From assembly GCF_012726295.1 (NCBI RefSeq), contig NZ_JABAOB010000008.1, positions 124,001 to 188,000 on the forward strand: a DNA stretch of 64,000 bases, written 5' to 3'. The translations under genes were made by a program, and so were the position numbers. The DNA is from Chitinophaga sp. Ak27 (GTDB taxonomy: Bacteria; Bacteroidota; Bacteroidia; Chitinophagales; Chitinophagaceae). Below are positions 1-9,029 of the stretch, piece after piece. Under the pieces are notes generated by a model. The model worked only from the letters and a program-made list of their open reading frames with translations. It had not been told where the DNA came from and made no database searches. Positions within the stretch are counted from its first letter, which is position 1; every line of letters starts with the position of its first letter.

Positions 1-2
1 GT

Positions 3-818
3 AAAGAAGTAGTAGCCGAAAAATATGGTAACCTGTTCGACATGTACGCCAAAATTACCGGTGAAAATCCTTACGAAACCCCGATGCGTATTTACCCTGC
101 TGTACACTACACCATGGGTGGCCTGTGGGTAGATTACGAACTGGGCACTACCGTTCCTGGTCTGTATTCCCTGGGTGAAGCCAACTTCTCCGACCATGGC
201 GCTAACCGCCTCGGTGCATCTGCACTGATGCAGGGACTGGCCGACGGTTACTTCGTTATCCCTTACACCGTAGGTAACTACCTGGCAGACGAAATCCGCA
301 CGAAAGCTATCCCAACCGACCACCCCGCATTCGTAGCAGCAGAGCAAAAAGTTAGAGATACTATCAATAAATTCTTTGCTATCAAAGGCACCAAATCCGT
401 TGATTTCTACCACAAAAAACTAGGTAAGATCATGTGGGATAAATGCGGTATGGCACGTAATGAAAAGGGCCTGAAAGAAGCGATCGAAGAAATCAAAGCA
501 CTGCGTGCTGAGTTCTGGAGCAATGTAAGAGTGCCAGGGGAAGCCAACGAATTCAACCCCGAACTGGAAAAGGCCGGTCGCGTAGCCGACTTCCTCGAAC
601 TGGGTGAACTGATGTGCCTTGATGCATTGAATCGCCGCGAATCCTGTGGAGGTCACTTCCGTGAAGAGTCACAAACAGAAGATGGCGAAGCAAAACGCGA
701 CGACGAAAACTTCAGCTATGTGGCAGCATGGGAATACAAAGGCGAAGGCCAGTACGAACTGCACAAAGAACCACTGGTATTCGAAGAATGCAAACCTACA
801 CAACGTAGCTATAAATAA
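3..818 (+). CDS. sdhA: Succinate dehydrogenase / fumarate reductase flavoprotein subunit, C-terminal part (partial)
   Basis: This is the 3' part of a frame already open at the window's left edge, so the true start lies outside. SdhA carries covalent FAD and oxidises succinate to fumarate on the cytoplasmic face of complex II. The visible part contains the Thr-Met-Gly-Gly-Leu substrate region, the Gly-Glu-Ala-Asn-Phe-Ser-Asp-His-Gly-Ala-Asn-Arg-Leu-Gly flavoprotein signature, and the Arg-rich C-terminal segment with RRESCGGHFRE that helps bind dicarboxylate. sdhB follows 78 bases downstream, so the two are probably cotranscribed. Identification is by family motifs; sdhC is not visible and should be upstream. 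Confidence 0.95.
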   Translation, partial: KEVVAEKYGNLFDMYAKITGENPYETPMRIYPAVHYTMGGLWVDYELGTTVPGLYSLGEANFSDHGANRLGASALMQGLADGYFVIPYTVGNYLADEIRTKAIPTDHPAFVAAEQKVRDTINKFFAIKGTKSVDFYHKKLGKIMWDKCGMARNEKGLKEAIEEIKALRAEFWSNVRVPGEANEFNPELEKAGRVADFLELGELMCLDALNRRESCGGHFREESQTEDGEAKRDDENFSYVAAWEYKGEGQYELHKEPLVFEECKPTQRSYK

Positions 819-896
819 TGGTTATTGGCTGACTGCTCAACGGTTAACCAGGATTATAAATCAAATAATTGTCCAAAGTATATGGAACATTATAAC

Positions 897-1646
897 ATGA
901 ACCTCACATTAAAAGTGTGGAGGCAGAAAAACAAAAACGATCAGGGTAGATTTGAAACTTTACAGGCTAAAAACATTTCTTCTGAAATGTCTTTCCTGGA
1001 AATGTTCGATGTGGTGAATGAAGAACTGATCAACGAAGGAAAAGATCCCATCGCATTCGATCATGATTGCCGCGAAGGTATCTGTGGTATGTGCTCCATG
1101 CACATCAATGGCCGCGCTCACGGTCCATGGGATGGTACTACTACCTGCCAGCTGCACATGCGCGCTTTCAAAGATGGCGATACTATCACAGTAGAACCCT
1201 GGAGAGCGGGTGCATTCCCGGTAGTAAAAGACTTAACGGTAGACAGATCTGCTTTTGATCGTATTATCGAAGCAGGTGGTTATATTTCCGTAAACACAGG
1301 TAACGCACAGGATGCTAACTGTATCCCGGTAGATAAAACCAAAGCAGACCTGGCTTTTGCAGCAGCTGCCTGTATCGGTTGTGGCGCCTGCGTAGCAGCA
1401 TGTAAAAACTCCTCTGCTATGTTGTTTGTGTCTGCAAAGGTATCCCAGCTGGCCCTGCTGCCACAGGGACATCCTGAAAAACACAGCCGTGCACTCAACA
1501 TGGTGGCTCAAATGGACAAGGAAGGCTTTGGCAGCTGTACCAACACTGGCGCCTGCGAAGCAGAATGTCCGAAAGAAATTTCCCTCACTAATATCGCCCG
1601 CCTCAACCGCGAGTTTATTGGTGCCGGTTTTTCTTCTGAGAAATAA
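897..1646 (+). CDS. sdhB: Succinate dehydrogenase / fumarate reductase iron-sulfur subunit
   Basis: A 249-residue iron-sulfur subunit of complex II that passes electrons from FAD to the membrane subunit. The [2Fe-2S] ligands are Cys58, Cys63, Cys66 and Cys84 (motif CREGICGMC, then TTTCQ). The C-terminal half holds the CIGCGACVAAC and CTNTGACEAECP motifs for the [4Fe-4S] and [3Fe-4S] clusters. The frame is open further upstream from a TTG at 825, but the extra residues have no family resemblance; the ATG at 897 gives the usual MNLTLKVWRQ start. It lies in one operon with sdhA and is followed by a strong hairpin terminator. Confidence 0.96.
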   Translation: MNLTLKVWRQKNKNDQGRFETLQAKNISSEMSFLEMFDVVNEELINEGKDPIAFDHDCREGICGMCSMHINGRAHGPWDGTTTCQLHMRAFKDGDTITVEPWRAGAFPVVKDLTVDRSAFDRIIEAGGYISVNTGNAQDANCIPVDKTKADLAFAAAACIGCGACVAACKNSSAMLFVSAKVSQLALLPQGHPEKHSRALNMVAQMDKEGFGSCTNTGACEAECPKEISLTNIARLNREFIGAGFSSEK

Positions 1647-1666
1647 TCCAATAAAAAGTCATAAAA

Positions 1667-1697
1667 AAAGCCGGCTCTACCCAGTAGAGCCGGCTTT
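1667..1697 (+). terminator. Hairpin terminator after sdhB
   Basis: A perfect 14-bp inverted repeat (AAAGCCGGCTCTAC and its complement) with a three-base loop sits 20 bases past the sdhB stop. A-rich sequence precedes it and a weak T-rich stretch follows. It probably ends the sdh transcript. Confidence 0.85.
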
Positions 1698-1836
1698 CCC
1701 GTTTTATCAACGCTATATGCTTGTCACCGACGCTACATTCATCCCGCTCATCGCACGCTCATAATTTGAAATTTAACTTTGTAAATTTTTTTATTATTAT
1801 GTGTTTTTTCCACGTCACCCTATTAAATAAAAGTAT

Positions 1837-3222
1837 ATGTCAGAACAATCACGTAGAAAGTTTATCAAGCATATAGGTAGTACCGCCGCCCTGCTTGGTA
1901 TAGGCCAGCTGGCCGCCTTGGCCAAAGAGCAGGAAACTGTACACCTGTTACAACCCGAAAAAAGAATAGCCGCCAACGATAAAATACGCCTGGCCTGCGT
2001 AGGTATGGGTATCATGGGTTTTGGAGATGTACACACCGCTATGAAGGTGCCGGGAGTAGAATTTGTAGCCGCTGCCGACCTTTATGATGGCCACCTTACC
2101 CGTATTAAAGAAGAATTTGGTCCCCAGGTATACACTACCCGCGATTACCGCGAAATCCTGAAACGAAAAGATATTGACGCCGTAATTGTGGCTACGCCCG
2201 ACCATTGGCACGATACCATCGCTATTGCCGCCATGGAAGCAGGAAAAGCAGTTTACTGCGAAAAGCCGATGGTACAACAGATTGAAGAAGGACATAAAGT
2301 AATTGCGGCACAACAGCGCACTAAAGCGGTATTCCAGGTAGGCAGCCAGCGGGTGAGCAGCATCGCATTAGCGGAGGCCCGTAAACGTTACCAGGCTGGC
2401 GAAATAGGTCAGCTCAATGTAGTAGAAGCCCGAATGGACCGCCACAGTGCACTCGGTGCCTGGCAATACTCCATTCCACCAGATGCCTCACCGGCTACGA
2501 TCGACTTCGATACCTTCCTGAAAGACACCGCCAAAATGCCTTTCGACCCGGTGCGCTTCTTCCGCTGGCGCAATTACCAGGCCTATGGAACAGGTATCCC
2601 CGGCGATCTGTTTGTACACCTCATCTCCGGCCTGCACTTCATTACCGGCTCCCTCGGACCTACCTCCATCTATGCCAGCGGCAACCTGGTACAATGGAAA
2701 GATGGCAGAGATGTACCGGATACAGTAGTGGCCATCTTCAACTATCCTGAAACCAAAGAACATCCAGCCTTCCAGATGACACTCCGCGTAAACTTCGCCG
2801 ATGGCAGCGGTGGTGGCGAATATACCCGTTTGATTGGTACTGAAGGCGTACTGGAACTGGGCTGGAATGATTTTAAAATCAAGAAACACAAACTACCCGA
2901 AGCACCCGGCTATGGCGGATGGGACACTTATAATACCTTCCCCAAAGCACAACAGGACCTGTTTGTGAAAAATTATAACGCCAAATATGCCGGCAACAAA
3001 GGGGAAGCCGTCGAAACCTCCAGCGCCTACGCCGCACCAAAAGGATATGACGACCGCCTTGAGCATTTTACCAACTTCTTCGAATCGATGCGCACCGGTA
3101 AACCCGTGGTAGAAGATGCCGTATTCGGTCTCCGCGCTGCCGGCCCCGCATTGCTTACCAATGAGAGCTATTTCAGTAAAAAGATCATGAACTGGGACCC
3201 GGTGAAGATGAAAATAGTATAA
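1837..3222 (+). CDS. Gfo/Idh/MocA family oxidoreductase with Tat signal
   Basis: A 461-residue NAD(P)-dependent oxidoreductase of the Gfo/Idh/MocA family. These enzymes usually act on sugars, inositols or glycosides, and the substrate here cannot be told from sequence. Residues 5-30 form a twin-arginine signal (SRRKFIK followed by a hydrophobic stretch), so it is probably exported folded with its cofactor. A Rossmann segment (ACVGMGIMGFGDVH) follows, then DADAVIVATPDHWH-like and CEKPM motifs; EKP carries the catalytic Lys. The C-terminal half is the alpha/beta substrate domain. The gene stands alone with 190 bases upstream. No sugar-utilisation neighbours are visible, so a specific function is not assigned. 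Confidence 0.88.
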   Translation: MSEQSRRKFIKHIGSTAALLGIGQLAALAKEQETVHLLQPEKRIAANDKIRLACVGMGIMGFGDVHTAMKVPGVEFVAAADLYDGHLTRIKEEFGPQVYTTRDYREILKRKDIDAVIVATPDHWHDTIAIAAMEAGKAVYCEKPMVQQIEEGHKVIAAQQRTKAVFQVGSQRVSSIALAEARKRYQAGEIGQLNVVEARMDRHSALGAWQYSIPPDASPATIDFDTFLKDTAKMPFDPVRFFRWRNYQAYGTGIPGDLFVHLISGLHFITGSLGPTSIYASGNLVQWKDGRDVPDTVVAIFNYPETKEHPAFQMTLRVNFADGSGGGEYTRLIGTEGVLELGWNDFKIKKHKLPEAPGYGGWDTYNTFPKAQQDLFVKNYNAKYAGNKGEAVETSSAYAAPKGYDDRLEHFTNFFESMRTGKPVVEDAVFGLRAAGPALLTNESYFSKKIMNWDPVKMKIV

Positions 3223-3281
3223 AGAGAATGCGTAATTTGTAATTCTTTATTACATTTAACTATACTATTAAATCACCACCT

Positions 3282-5408
3282 ATGTTTAAGAACTTCCAGG
3301 GTAATTTTTTGTTGCTTTTGGGAACGATACTTTTGTCTTGTAATGAAAAGAAACATACTATGAATGATCAGGCAGACATCAAACCTCCTGTGGCAGAAAA
3401 GATAGCAAAAGAACTCAGTATCCACGGCGACAAACGCATCGACAATTATTACTGGATGAATGACCGCGAAGACCCGAAAGTAATATCTTGGCTGAAAGCG
3501 GAAAATGCATACCTCGACACCATCCTGGCGCCGGAAAAGAAACTGCGGGAAAAACTCTTCGATGAAATGAAATCCCGCATCAAGGAAACAGATATGAGCG
3601 TACCCTATCTCAAAAACGGTTATTACTACTATACCCGCTTTGAACAAGGGAAAGAGTATCCTGTTTACTGCCGCAAAAAAGGCAGCCTGGAAGCCACGGA
3701 ACAAATTATACTCAATGTTAATGAACTGGCCGCGGGACACGCCTATTGCCATGTAGGGGGACTAAGCGTAAGCACCGATGCTAAACTGCTGGCTTACGGT
3801 ATTGATACCGTAAGCCGCAGGCGCTATACTATTCACATCAAAAACCTGGAAACTAATGAATTGTTGCCCGATGTGATTACCGAAACGACCGCCACCAGCT
3901 GCTGGGCCAACGATAATAAAACCCTGTTCTATGCCCGCAAAGATACCGTTACCCTCCGGGCAGACCGTATCATGCGCCATACCCTGGGAACAGCCACCGA
4001 CAAAGAAATATATCATGAAGCCGATGAAACGTTTGATGTAGCCATATCTAAAACCAAGTCCGGAAAATATATCGTTATCAACAGCGAAAGCACCCTCTCT
4101 TCTGAAAGCAGGGTACTGGATGCCGACAAGCCCAATGATGCTTTCCACGTTTTCCAGCCCCGTGAGAAAGACATGCTCTATACCATCGATCACCGCGATG
4201 ATAAATTTTACATTGTCACCAACTGGGAGGCACTTAACTTCCGCCTGATGGAAGCCCCACTGGGCAAGACTTCCCGGCAGAACTGGAAAGAACTGATTCC
4301 ACATCGCGCGGATGTATTGCTGGAAGGAGTGGAGTTGTTCAAGGATTTCACCGTACTGGAAGAACGAAAAGGCGGACTTACACAAATCCGGGTCATCAAT
4401 GATAAAACCCATACGGATAAATACCTGGCATTTTCAGAAGCCGCTTATACTGCCTCAGTAGGCAACAACCCGGAAATGGATAGTAAAGAGCTGCGCTATC
4501 ACTATACCTCCATGATCACACCCAATTCGGTGTACGACTACAATATGGAAACCGGTAAAAGTGAACTGAAACGCCAACAGGAAGTGCTGGGTGGCTACGA
4601 TCCGAAAGACTATGCTTCCGAAAGACTATTTGCCACCGCTACAGACGGTACTAAGATCCCGATCTCAATTGTGTATAAGAAAACTTTTGAGAAAAACAGC
4701 AAAAGCCCGCTATTGCTCTATGGTTATGGGTCATATGGTCATAGTTTAAATGCTTCTTTCGACGGTGATCTGTTAAGTTTACTGGACAGAGGCTTTGCCT
4801 TTGCAGTAGCCCATGTACGGGGCGGACAGGAAATGGGAAGGCAATGGTATGAAGACGGTAAAATGATGAAGAAGAAAAACACTTTCACCGATTTTATTGC
4901 CTGCGCCAATTACCTGGTACAGCAACACTATACCGATTCGGCACATCTATACGCGATGGGCGGTAGTGCCGGTGGCTTATTGATGGGGGCTGTGGCCAAT
5001 ATGGCGCCCGCTTTGTTCAATGGTATTGTTGCCCAGGTACCGTTTGTAGATGTGGTAACCACCATGCTGGATGAAAGCATTCCATTAACCACCGGTGAAT
5101 TTGATGAGTGGGGCAATCCCAAGAATAAAGAAGCTTATGACTACATGAAATCATATTCGCCTTATGATAATGTAGCACATACTGCCTATCCTAATATGCT
5201 CGTCACTACCGGCTTGCACGATTCGCAAGTGCAATATTGGGAACCGGCCAAATGGGTGGCTAAATTAAGAGAAATGAAAACAGACCATCACCTGCTGTTG
5301 CTGCACACCAATATGGAAGCTGGGCATGGCGGTGCTTCCGGGCGTTTTAAGGCATTGGAAGAAGTGGCACTGGAATATGCTTTTCTATTAAAGCTGGAAG
5401 GAAAATAA
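3282..5408 (+). CDS. ptrB: Oligopeptidase B-type S9 serine peptidase, lipoprotein
   Basis: A 708-residue S9A peptidase resembling oligopeptidase B, which cleaves short peptides after basic residues. The N-terminus is a lipoprotein signal with lipobox LLSC, so it is anchored in the cell envelope rather than cytosolic as in enterobacteria. An N-terminal beta-propeller (about residues 40-450) is followed by the alpha/beta-hydrolase domain. The catalytic triad is visible: Ser562 in GGSAGG, Asp647 in GLHDSQVQYWEP and His682 in AGHGGASGR. Length and the YGSYG oxyanion segment fit the family. Its stop codon lies five bases before palindromic element copy A, and murI is convergent. Confidence 0.92.
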   Translation: MFKNFQGNFLLLLGTILLSCNEKKHTMNDQADIKPPVAEKIAKELSIHGDKRIDNYYWMNDREDPKVISWLKAENAYLDTILAPEKKLREKLFDEMKSRIKETDMSVPYLKNGYYYYTRFEQGKEYPVYCRKKGSLEATEQIILNVNELAAGHAYCHVGGLSVSTDAKLLAYGIDTVSRRRYTIHIKNLETNELLPDVITETTATSCWANDNKTLFYARKDTVTLRADRIMRHTLGTATDKEIYHEADETFDVAISKTKSGKYIVINSESTLSSESRVLDADKPNDAFHVFQPREKDMLYTIDHRDDKFYIVTNWEALNFRLMEAPLGKTSRQNWKELIPHRADVLLEGVELFKDFTVLEERKGGLTQIRVINDKTHTDKYLAFSEAAYTASVGNNPEMDSKELRYHYTSMITPNSVYDYNMETGKSELKRQQEVLGGYDPKDYASERLFATATDGTKIPISIVYKKTFEKNSKSPLLLYGYGSYGHSLNASFDGDLLSLLDRGFAFAVAHVRGGQEMGRQWYEDGKMMKKKNTFTDFIACANYLVQQHYTDSAHLYAMGGSAGGLLMGAVANMAPALFNGIVAQVPFVDVVTTMLDESIPLTTGEFDEWGNPKNKEAYDYMKSYSPYDNVAHTAYPNMLVTTGLHDSQVQYWEPAKWVAKLREMKTDHHLLLLHTNMEAGHGGASGRFKALEEVALEYAFLLKLEGK

Positions 5409-5412
5409 TCAG

Positions 5413-5524
5413 TAAAAGCGTAAAGCATAAAGCAGGAAGCTATTGTGGAGAAGGATTAAAGCGAATTTTAAATACTCGCTGCGTTCTTCTCCACAATAGC
5501 TTTTTGCTTTACGCTTTGAGCTCT
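5413..5524. repeat. Heptad palindrome element, copy A
   Basis: An inverted-repeat element between convergent ptrB and murI. The inner stem is GCTATTGTGGAGAA (5439-5452) paired perfectly with 5487-5500. The outer arms are heptads of the form GCNNAAA but do not match exactly: the left arm has one more heptad than the right. The loop (5453-5486) is a diverged form of the common loop. The right arm reads through the murI stop codon: the last codons Leu-Lys-Ala-TAA of murI are heptads GCTCAAA and GCGTAAA of the element. Confidence 0.88.
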
Positions 5525-6330
5525 AACTTTCTGGACGTAACGCTTTTACCGAAAAATATTTCCGCCATCTTATCGAAAATGGCCGGATCATCGGTGGTGT
5601 AGAAGGTGTGATGCTGGCCTTTTTGCAGGCGGCTTTCCATTTCAGGATGGCGTTTCAGGTAATCTTTCAGGCTATGCGCTACAATCTTTCCCTGCGATAA
5701 TACAGTGACGCCACCCGGCAAAAACTGTTTAATTTTCTTCATCAGCAATGGATAATGCGTACAGCCCAATACCAACGTATCAATATCTGAAGAAAGCGAC
5801 AATATCTTGCCCAGGTATTCTTTCACGAAATAATCCGCTCCTTCACTTTCATGCTCATCGTTTTCAATCAGCGGCACCCACATGGGGCAGGCCAGCTGAT
5901 AGGTTTTCACATGTGGAAAGAACTTGTGAATTTCTATCGGGTAGGATTCGGAGTTAACGGTGCCGTTGGTCGCGAGTATGCCCACTTCTCCTGTTTGCGT
6001 GATCGTACCCACCATTTCCGTGGTAGGACGAATAACACCCAGCACCCGGTTATTGGGAGCTATGTTGGGAAGGTCTTTCTGCTGGATGGTGCGCAGGGCC
6101 TTTGCTGATGCAGTATTACAGGCCAGTATCACCAGGGGGCAGCCCATATTGAACAACTGCTGCACACATTCCAGCGTATAGGCGTGTATAGTGTCGAAGC
6201 TCCGGTTGCCATAGGGCGCGCGGGCATTATCTCCCAGGTAGATGTAATCATAATCCGGAAGTTCTGCCACGATTTCTTTGAGTACGGTTAAGCCGCCGTA
6301 GCCGGAATCGAATATGCCGATAGGGCCCAT
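5509..6330 (-). CDS. murI: Glutamate racemase
   Basis: A 273-residue racemase that makes D-glutamate for peptidoglycan. Motifs GIFDSGYGG near the start, LACNTASA with Cys71, and LGCTHYPLL with Cys190 supply the two catalytic cysteines. It starts two bases after the carbonic anhydrase stop, so it is the second gene of that operon. Its C-terminal residues Leu-Lys-Ala and the TAA stop are encoded by palindromic element copy A, so the original C-terminus may have been slightly different. Confidence 0.97.
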   Translation of the reverse strand: MGPIGIFDSGYGGLTVLKEIVAELPDYDYIYLGDNARAPYGNRSFDTIHAYTLECVQQLFNMGCPLVILACNTASAKALRTIQQKDLPNIAPNNRVLGVIRPTTEMVGTITQTGEVGILATNGTVNSESYPIEIHKFFPHVKTYQLACPMWVPLIENDEHESEGADYFVKEYLGKILSLSSDIDTLVLGCTHYPLLMKKIKQFLPGGVTVLSQGKIVAHSLKDYLKRHPEMESRLQKGQHHTFYTTDDPAIFDKMAEIFFGKSVTSRKLELKA

Positions 6331-6332
6331 GG

Positions 6333-6995
6333 TTATTCGTTTTCTTTTTGCATCAGGCCGGAGCCTGTTAAGTCATAAATTTTTTGAATTTCATGCAGTA
6401 CACCTTCAAAGTCGATCTCCAGGTCTTTCAGGGTACCGTTTTTCAGATCGTATACCCAGCCGTGTACAGTAGGATAGCCTTTGGCTACGTATGATTTTTG
6501 TACTGCAGCAGTTTTGATCACGTTAATGCACTGCTCTTGCGTATTGAGCTCTACCAGGCGGTTATAGCGGTCGTGCTCATCAACGATGGCGTTGAGTTCG
6601 TCCATGTGGAGGCGGTATACATCCCGGATATTTCGCAACCAGGGATTAAGTATTCCCAGGTCTTTTGCTTGCATGGCAGCTTTTACGCCTCCGCAATTGT
6701 AGTGTCCGCACACAATGATGTGTTTCACCTGCAGGTGTACCACTGCGTAATTAATCACACCCATCACATTGAGATCGGTATTGGGAACCAGGTTGGCGAT
6801 GTTGCGATGTACAAATACTTCCCCTGCTTCCAGTCCCATAATTTCATTGGTGGGAACGCGGCTGTCACTGCAACCAATGTACAAGTAATCAGGAGTTTGT
6901 GTATCGGCCATTTTTTCGAAGAACTCGGCATCTGTAGCGAGCTTAGTAGCTACCCAACGTCTGTTATTCTCAAATATCTGGTTATATGCTGTCAT
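6333..6995 (-). CDS. can: Beta-class carbonic anhydrase
   Basis: A 220-residue zinc enzyme interconverting CO2 and bicarbonate. The zinc ligands are Cys42, His98 and Cys101 (GCSDSRVP and CGHYNCGG motifs), and the Asp44-Arg46 dyad is present. The segment GLEAGEVFVHRNIANLV is typical of the family. It is the first gene of a two-gene operon with murI. A -7-like box (TATCTTTA on the minus strand, 7017-7024) lies about 22 bases upstream of the start. Confidence 0.95.
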   Translation of the reverse strand: MTAYNQIFENNRRWVATKLATDAEFFEKMADTQTPDYLYIGCSDSRVPTNEIMGLEAGEVFVHRNIANLVPNTDLNVMGVINYAVVHLQVKHIIVCGHYNCGGVKAAMQAKDLGILNPWLRNIRDVYRLHMDELNAIVDEHDRYNRLVELNTQEQCINVIKTAAVQKSYVAKGYPTVHGWVYDLKNGTLKDLEIDFEGVLHEIQKIYDLTGSGLMQKENE

Positions 6996-7016
6996 GCTAT
7001 AAATGTGTTTATGAGA

Positions 7017-7024
7017 TAAAGATA
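7017..7024 (-). promoter_or_regulatory. Possible -7 box for carbonic anhydrase-murI
   Basis: On the minus strand this reads TATCTTTA, one base off the Bacteroidota -7 consensus TAnnTTTG, 22 bases before the carbonic anhydrase start. No clear -33 TTG was found. Confidence 0.4.
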
Positions 7025-7213
7025 CGCACGAATGACTATATGTACCGATAAACTATGTATTACCAAATTGATTATCAGGAAGTGAGGTGGGCGCCTTCCT
7101 ACATTAAATAATCATGAAATAGCAGAAAGGCCGGGAGGGGACTGCAATTCAAAAAATAGAGAAATGCATGATTATCAAGATGGTATACTTTATGGGTAAG
7201 AGGCTGATCCTGC

Positions 7214-7244
7214 TTGGAAAGCCGGCATAAAACCTGTACCTTTG
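7214..7244 (+). promoter_or_regulatory. Promoter of the ABC-F gene (TTG, 20-bp spacer, TACCTTTG)
   Basis: A -33 TTG at 7214-7216 and a perfect -7 box TACCTTTG at 7237-7244, separated by 20 bp, match the sigma-ABfr consensus of Bacteroidota. The start codon is 25 bases downstream. Confidence 0.8.
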
Positions 7245-7269
7245 CAGCTTCAAAATTTACATAGCCAGC

Positions 7270-8913
7270 ATGATCAGTGTTAAAAACGTAACGCTCTCTT
7301 TTGGAAAGAGAGTATTGTTTGACGAAGTAAACCTCAATTTCACAAAAGGGAACTGTTATGGTGTGATTGGGGCCAATGGAGCAGGGAAGTCTACTTTTCT
7401 GAAGATATTGTCCGGTGAAATAGAACCGAATAAAGGTACTGTGGAAATCACTCCCGGAGAGCGTATGAGTGTGCTCTCCCAGAATCACTTTGGGTTTGAC
7501 GAGGTGACTGTGCTGAATACCGTATTGATGGGTAATAAGAAGCTTTGGGAGATAGCCCATGAAAGGGATGCTATTTATGCCAAAGAAGATTTTACCGAGG
7601 AAGATGGTATGCGTGCGGGGGAACTGGAAGCCGAGTATGGAGAAATGGGTGGTTATACCGCAGAAAGCGATGCCGGGGTACTGTTGAGCGACCTGGGTGT
7701 CAAAGAGGATATGCAGCAGATGCTGATGAAAGATATTGCTGGTAGCATGAAGGTGCGCGTTTTGCTGGCGCAGGCCCTGTTTGGTAACCCGGATATCCTG
7801 TTACTCGATGAGCCCACGAATGACCTCGATGTGGAAACCATTGGCTGGCTGGAAAATTTCCTCGCCGACTACGAAAATATTGTGATTGTGGTATCGCACG
7901 ACCGTCACTTCCTCGATGCCGTGTGTACGCACGTGGCCGATGTGGACCGCGCTAAAATCCAAATCTTCAGTGGTAACTATACCTTCTGGTATGAGTCTTC
8001 CCAGTTGATGGCCCGCCAGATTGCGGATAAGAACAAGAAGATGGAGGATAAGCGTAAAGACCTCATGGACTTTATTGCCCGCTTTAGCGCCAATGCTTCT
8101 AAGAGCAAGCAGGCTACTTCCCGTAAGAAAGCCCTGGAAAAACTGGTGATCGAAGATATCCAGCCTTCCAACCGTAAGTATCCTGGTATCATCTTCAAGC
8201 AACAGCGCGAAGTAGGTAACCAGATCCTGAACGTAGAGAAACTGGAAAAACTGGTAGATGGCCGCAAGCTCTTTACAGATGTAACTTTCTCTGTTAATAA
8301 AGGCGATAAAATTGCATTCCTGTCTAAAGACCACCTGGCGCTGACTACCTTCTTTGAAATTATCAACAACGAAGCACAGCCTGATAGCGGCAAGTTTGAA
8401 TGGGGCACTACCGTTACCAGCGCTTACCTGCCCAACGATAACGCCGCATTTTTCACCAATAAGGATCTGAACCTGATGGATTGGTTACGTCAGTACGTTC
8501 CGCCTCATGTAACCGATGTAGACGAGCCGTTCCTGCGCGGATTCCTGGGTAAAATGTTGTTTGGTGGAGATGAGATTATGAAGAAAACTTCCGTTTTGAG
8601 CGGTGGTGAAAAAGTACGTTGTATGACCAGCCGTATGATGCTGCAGGACCCCAACGTATTGATCCTGGATGAACCTACCAACCATCTGGACCTGGAATCT
8701 ATTCAGTCTTTCAACGAAAGTATGATCAACTATAAAGGTATTGTACTCTTTACTACACATGACCATACGTTCATGCAGTCGGTAGCTAACCGTATCATCG
8801 AGCTCACGCCTAAAGGCATTATCGATCGCCTGATGACCTTCGATGAATACCTGGCAGATGAGCGCGTAAAAGCATTGCGTGAAGAAATGTACAGCAACGC
8901 AGTATTAGCTTAA
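7270..8913 (+). CDS. ABC-F family ATPase with a degenerate second P-loop
   Basis: A 547-residue soluble protein with two ABC ATPase domains and no membrane segment, typical of ABC-F translation factors acting at the ribosomal E site. It most resembles the YbiT/YkpA branch. Domain 1 has a good Walker A (GANGAGKS, 34-41) and Walker B (LLLDEP) but a weak signature (AGSMKVR). A charged linker at about 245-300 follows. Domain 2 has an intact signature (LSGGE, 443-447) and Walker B (LILDEP), but residues 351-360 read LSKDHLALTT in place of GxxGxGKST, so the nucleotide-binding Lys is lost. The final Leu-Ala-TAA overlaps palindromic element copy B. Confidence 0.92.
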   Translation: MISVKNVTLSFGKRVLFDEVNLNFTKGNCYGVIGANGAGKSTFLKILSGEIEPNKGTVEITPGERMSVLSQNHFGFDEVTVLNTVLMGNKKLWEIAHERDAIYAKEDFTEEDGMRAGELEAEYGEMGGYTAESDAGVLLSDLGVKEDMQQMLMKDIAGSMKVRVLLAQALFGNPDILLLDEPTNDLDVETIGWLENFLADYENIVIVVSHDRHFLDAVCTHVADVDRAKIQIFSGNYTFWYESSQLMARQIADKNKKMEDKRKDLMDFIARFSANASKSKQATSRKKALEKLVIEDIQPSNRKYPGIIFKQQREVGNQILNVEKLEKLVDGRKLFTDVTFSVNKGDKIAFLSKDHLALTTFFEIINNEAQPDSGKFEWGTTVTSAYLPNDNAAFFTNKDLNLMDWLRQYVPPHVTDVDEPFLRGFLGKMLFGGDEIMKKTSVLSGGEKVRCMTSRMMLQDPNVLILDEPTNHLDLESIQSFNESMINYKGIVLFTTHDHTFMQSVANRIIELTPKGIIDRLMTFDEYLADERVKALREEMYSNAVLA

Positions 8914-9028
8914 AGCAAAAAGCGGAAAGCAAAAAGCGATTGAGGAGAATGATCTTAGCGAATATTATAAAATCGCTTTGGTCATTCTCCTCAATCGCTT
9001 TTTGCTTTCCGCTTTTTGCTTTAAGCTA
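8906..9028. repeat. Heptad palindrome element, copy B (47-bp perfect arms)
   Basis: Arms 8906-8952 and 8982-9028 are exact reverse complements over 47 bp, around a 29-base loop. Each arm is heptads GCTTAAA, GCAAAAA, GCGGAAA, GCAAAAA, then GCGATTGAGGAGAATGA. The loop contains TTAGCGAATATT and is identical to that of copy I except at one base. The left arm begins inside the ABC-F reading frame: its first heptad GCTTAAA supplies the Ala codon and TAA stop. The convergent response-regulator stop is two bases beyond the right arm. Confidence 0.95.
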
Positions 9029-9029
9029 T

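Noticed and set aside
7099..7560. Minus-strand frame of 153 codons across the ABC-F promoter
   Set aside because: Overlaps a strong promoter and the start of a certain gene; no features.
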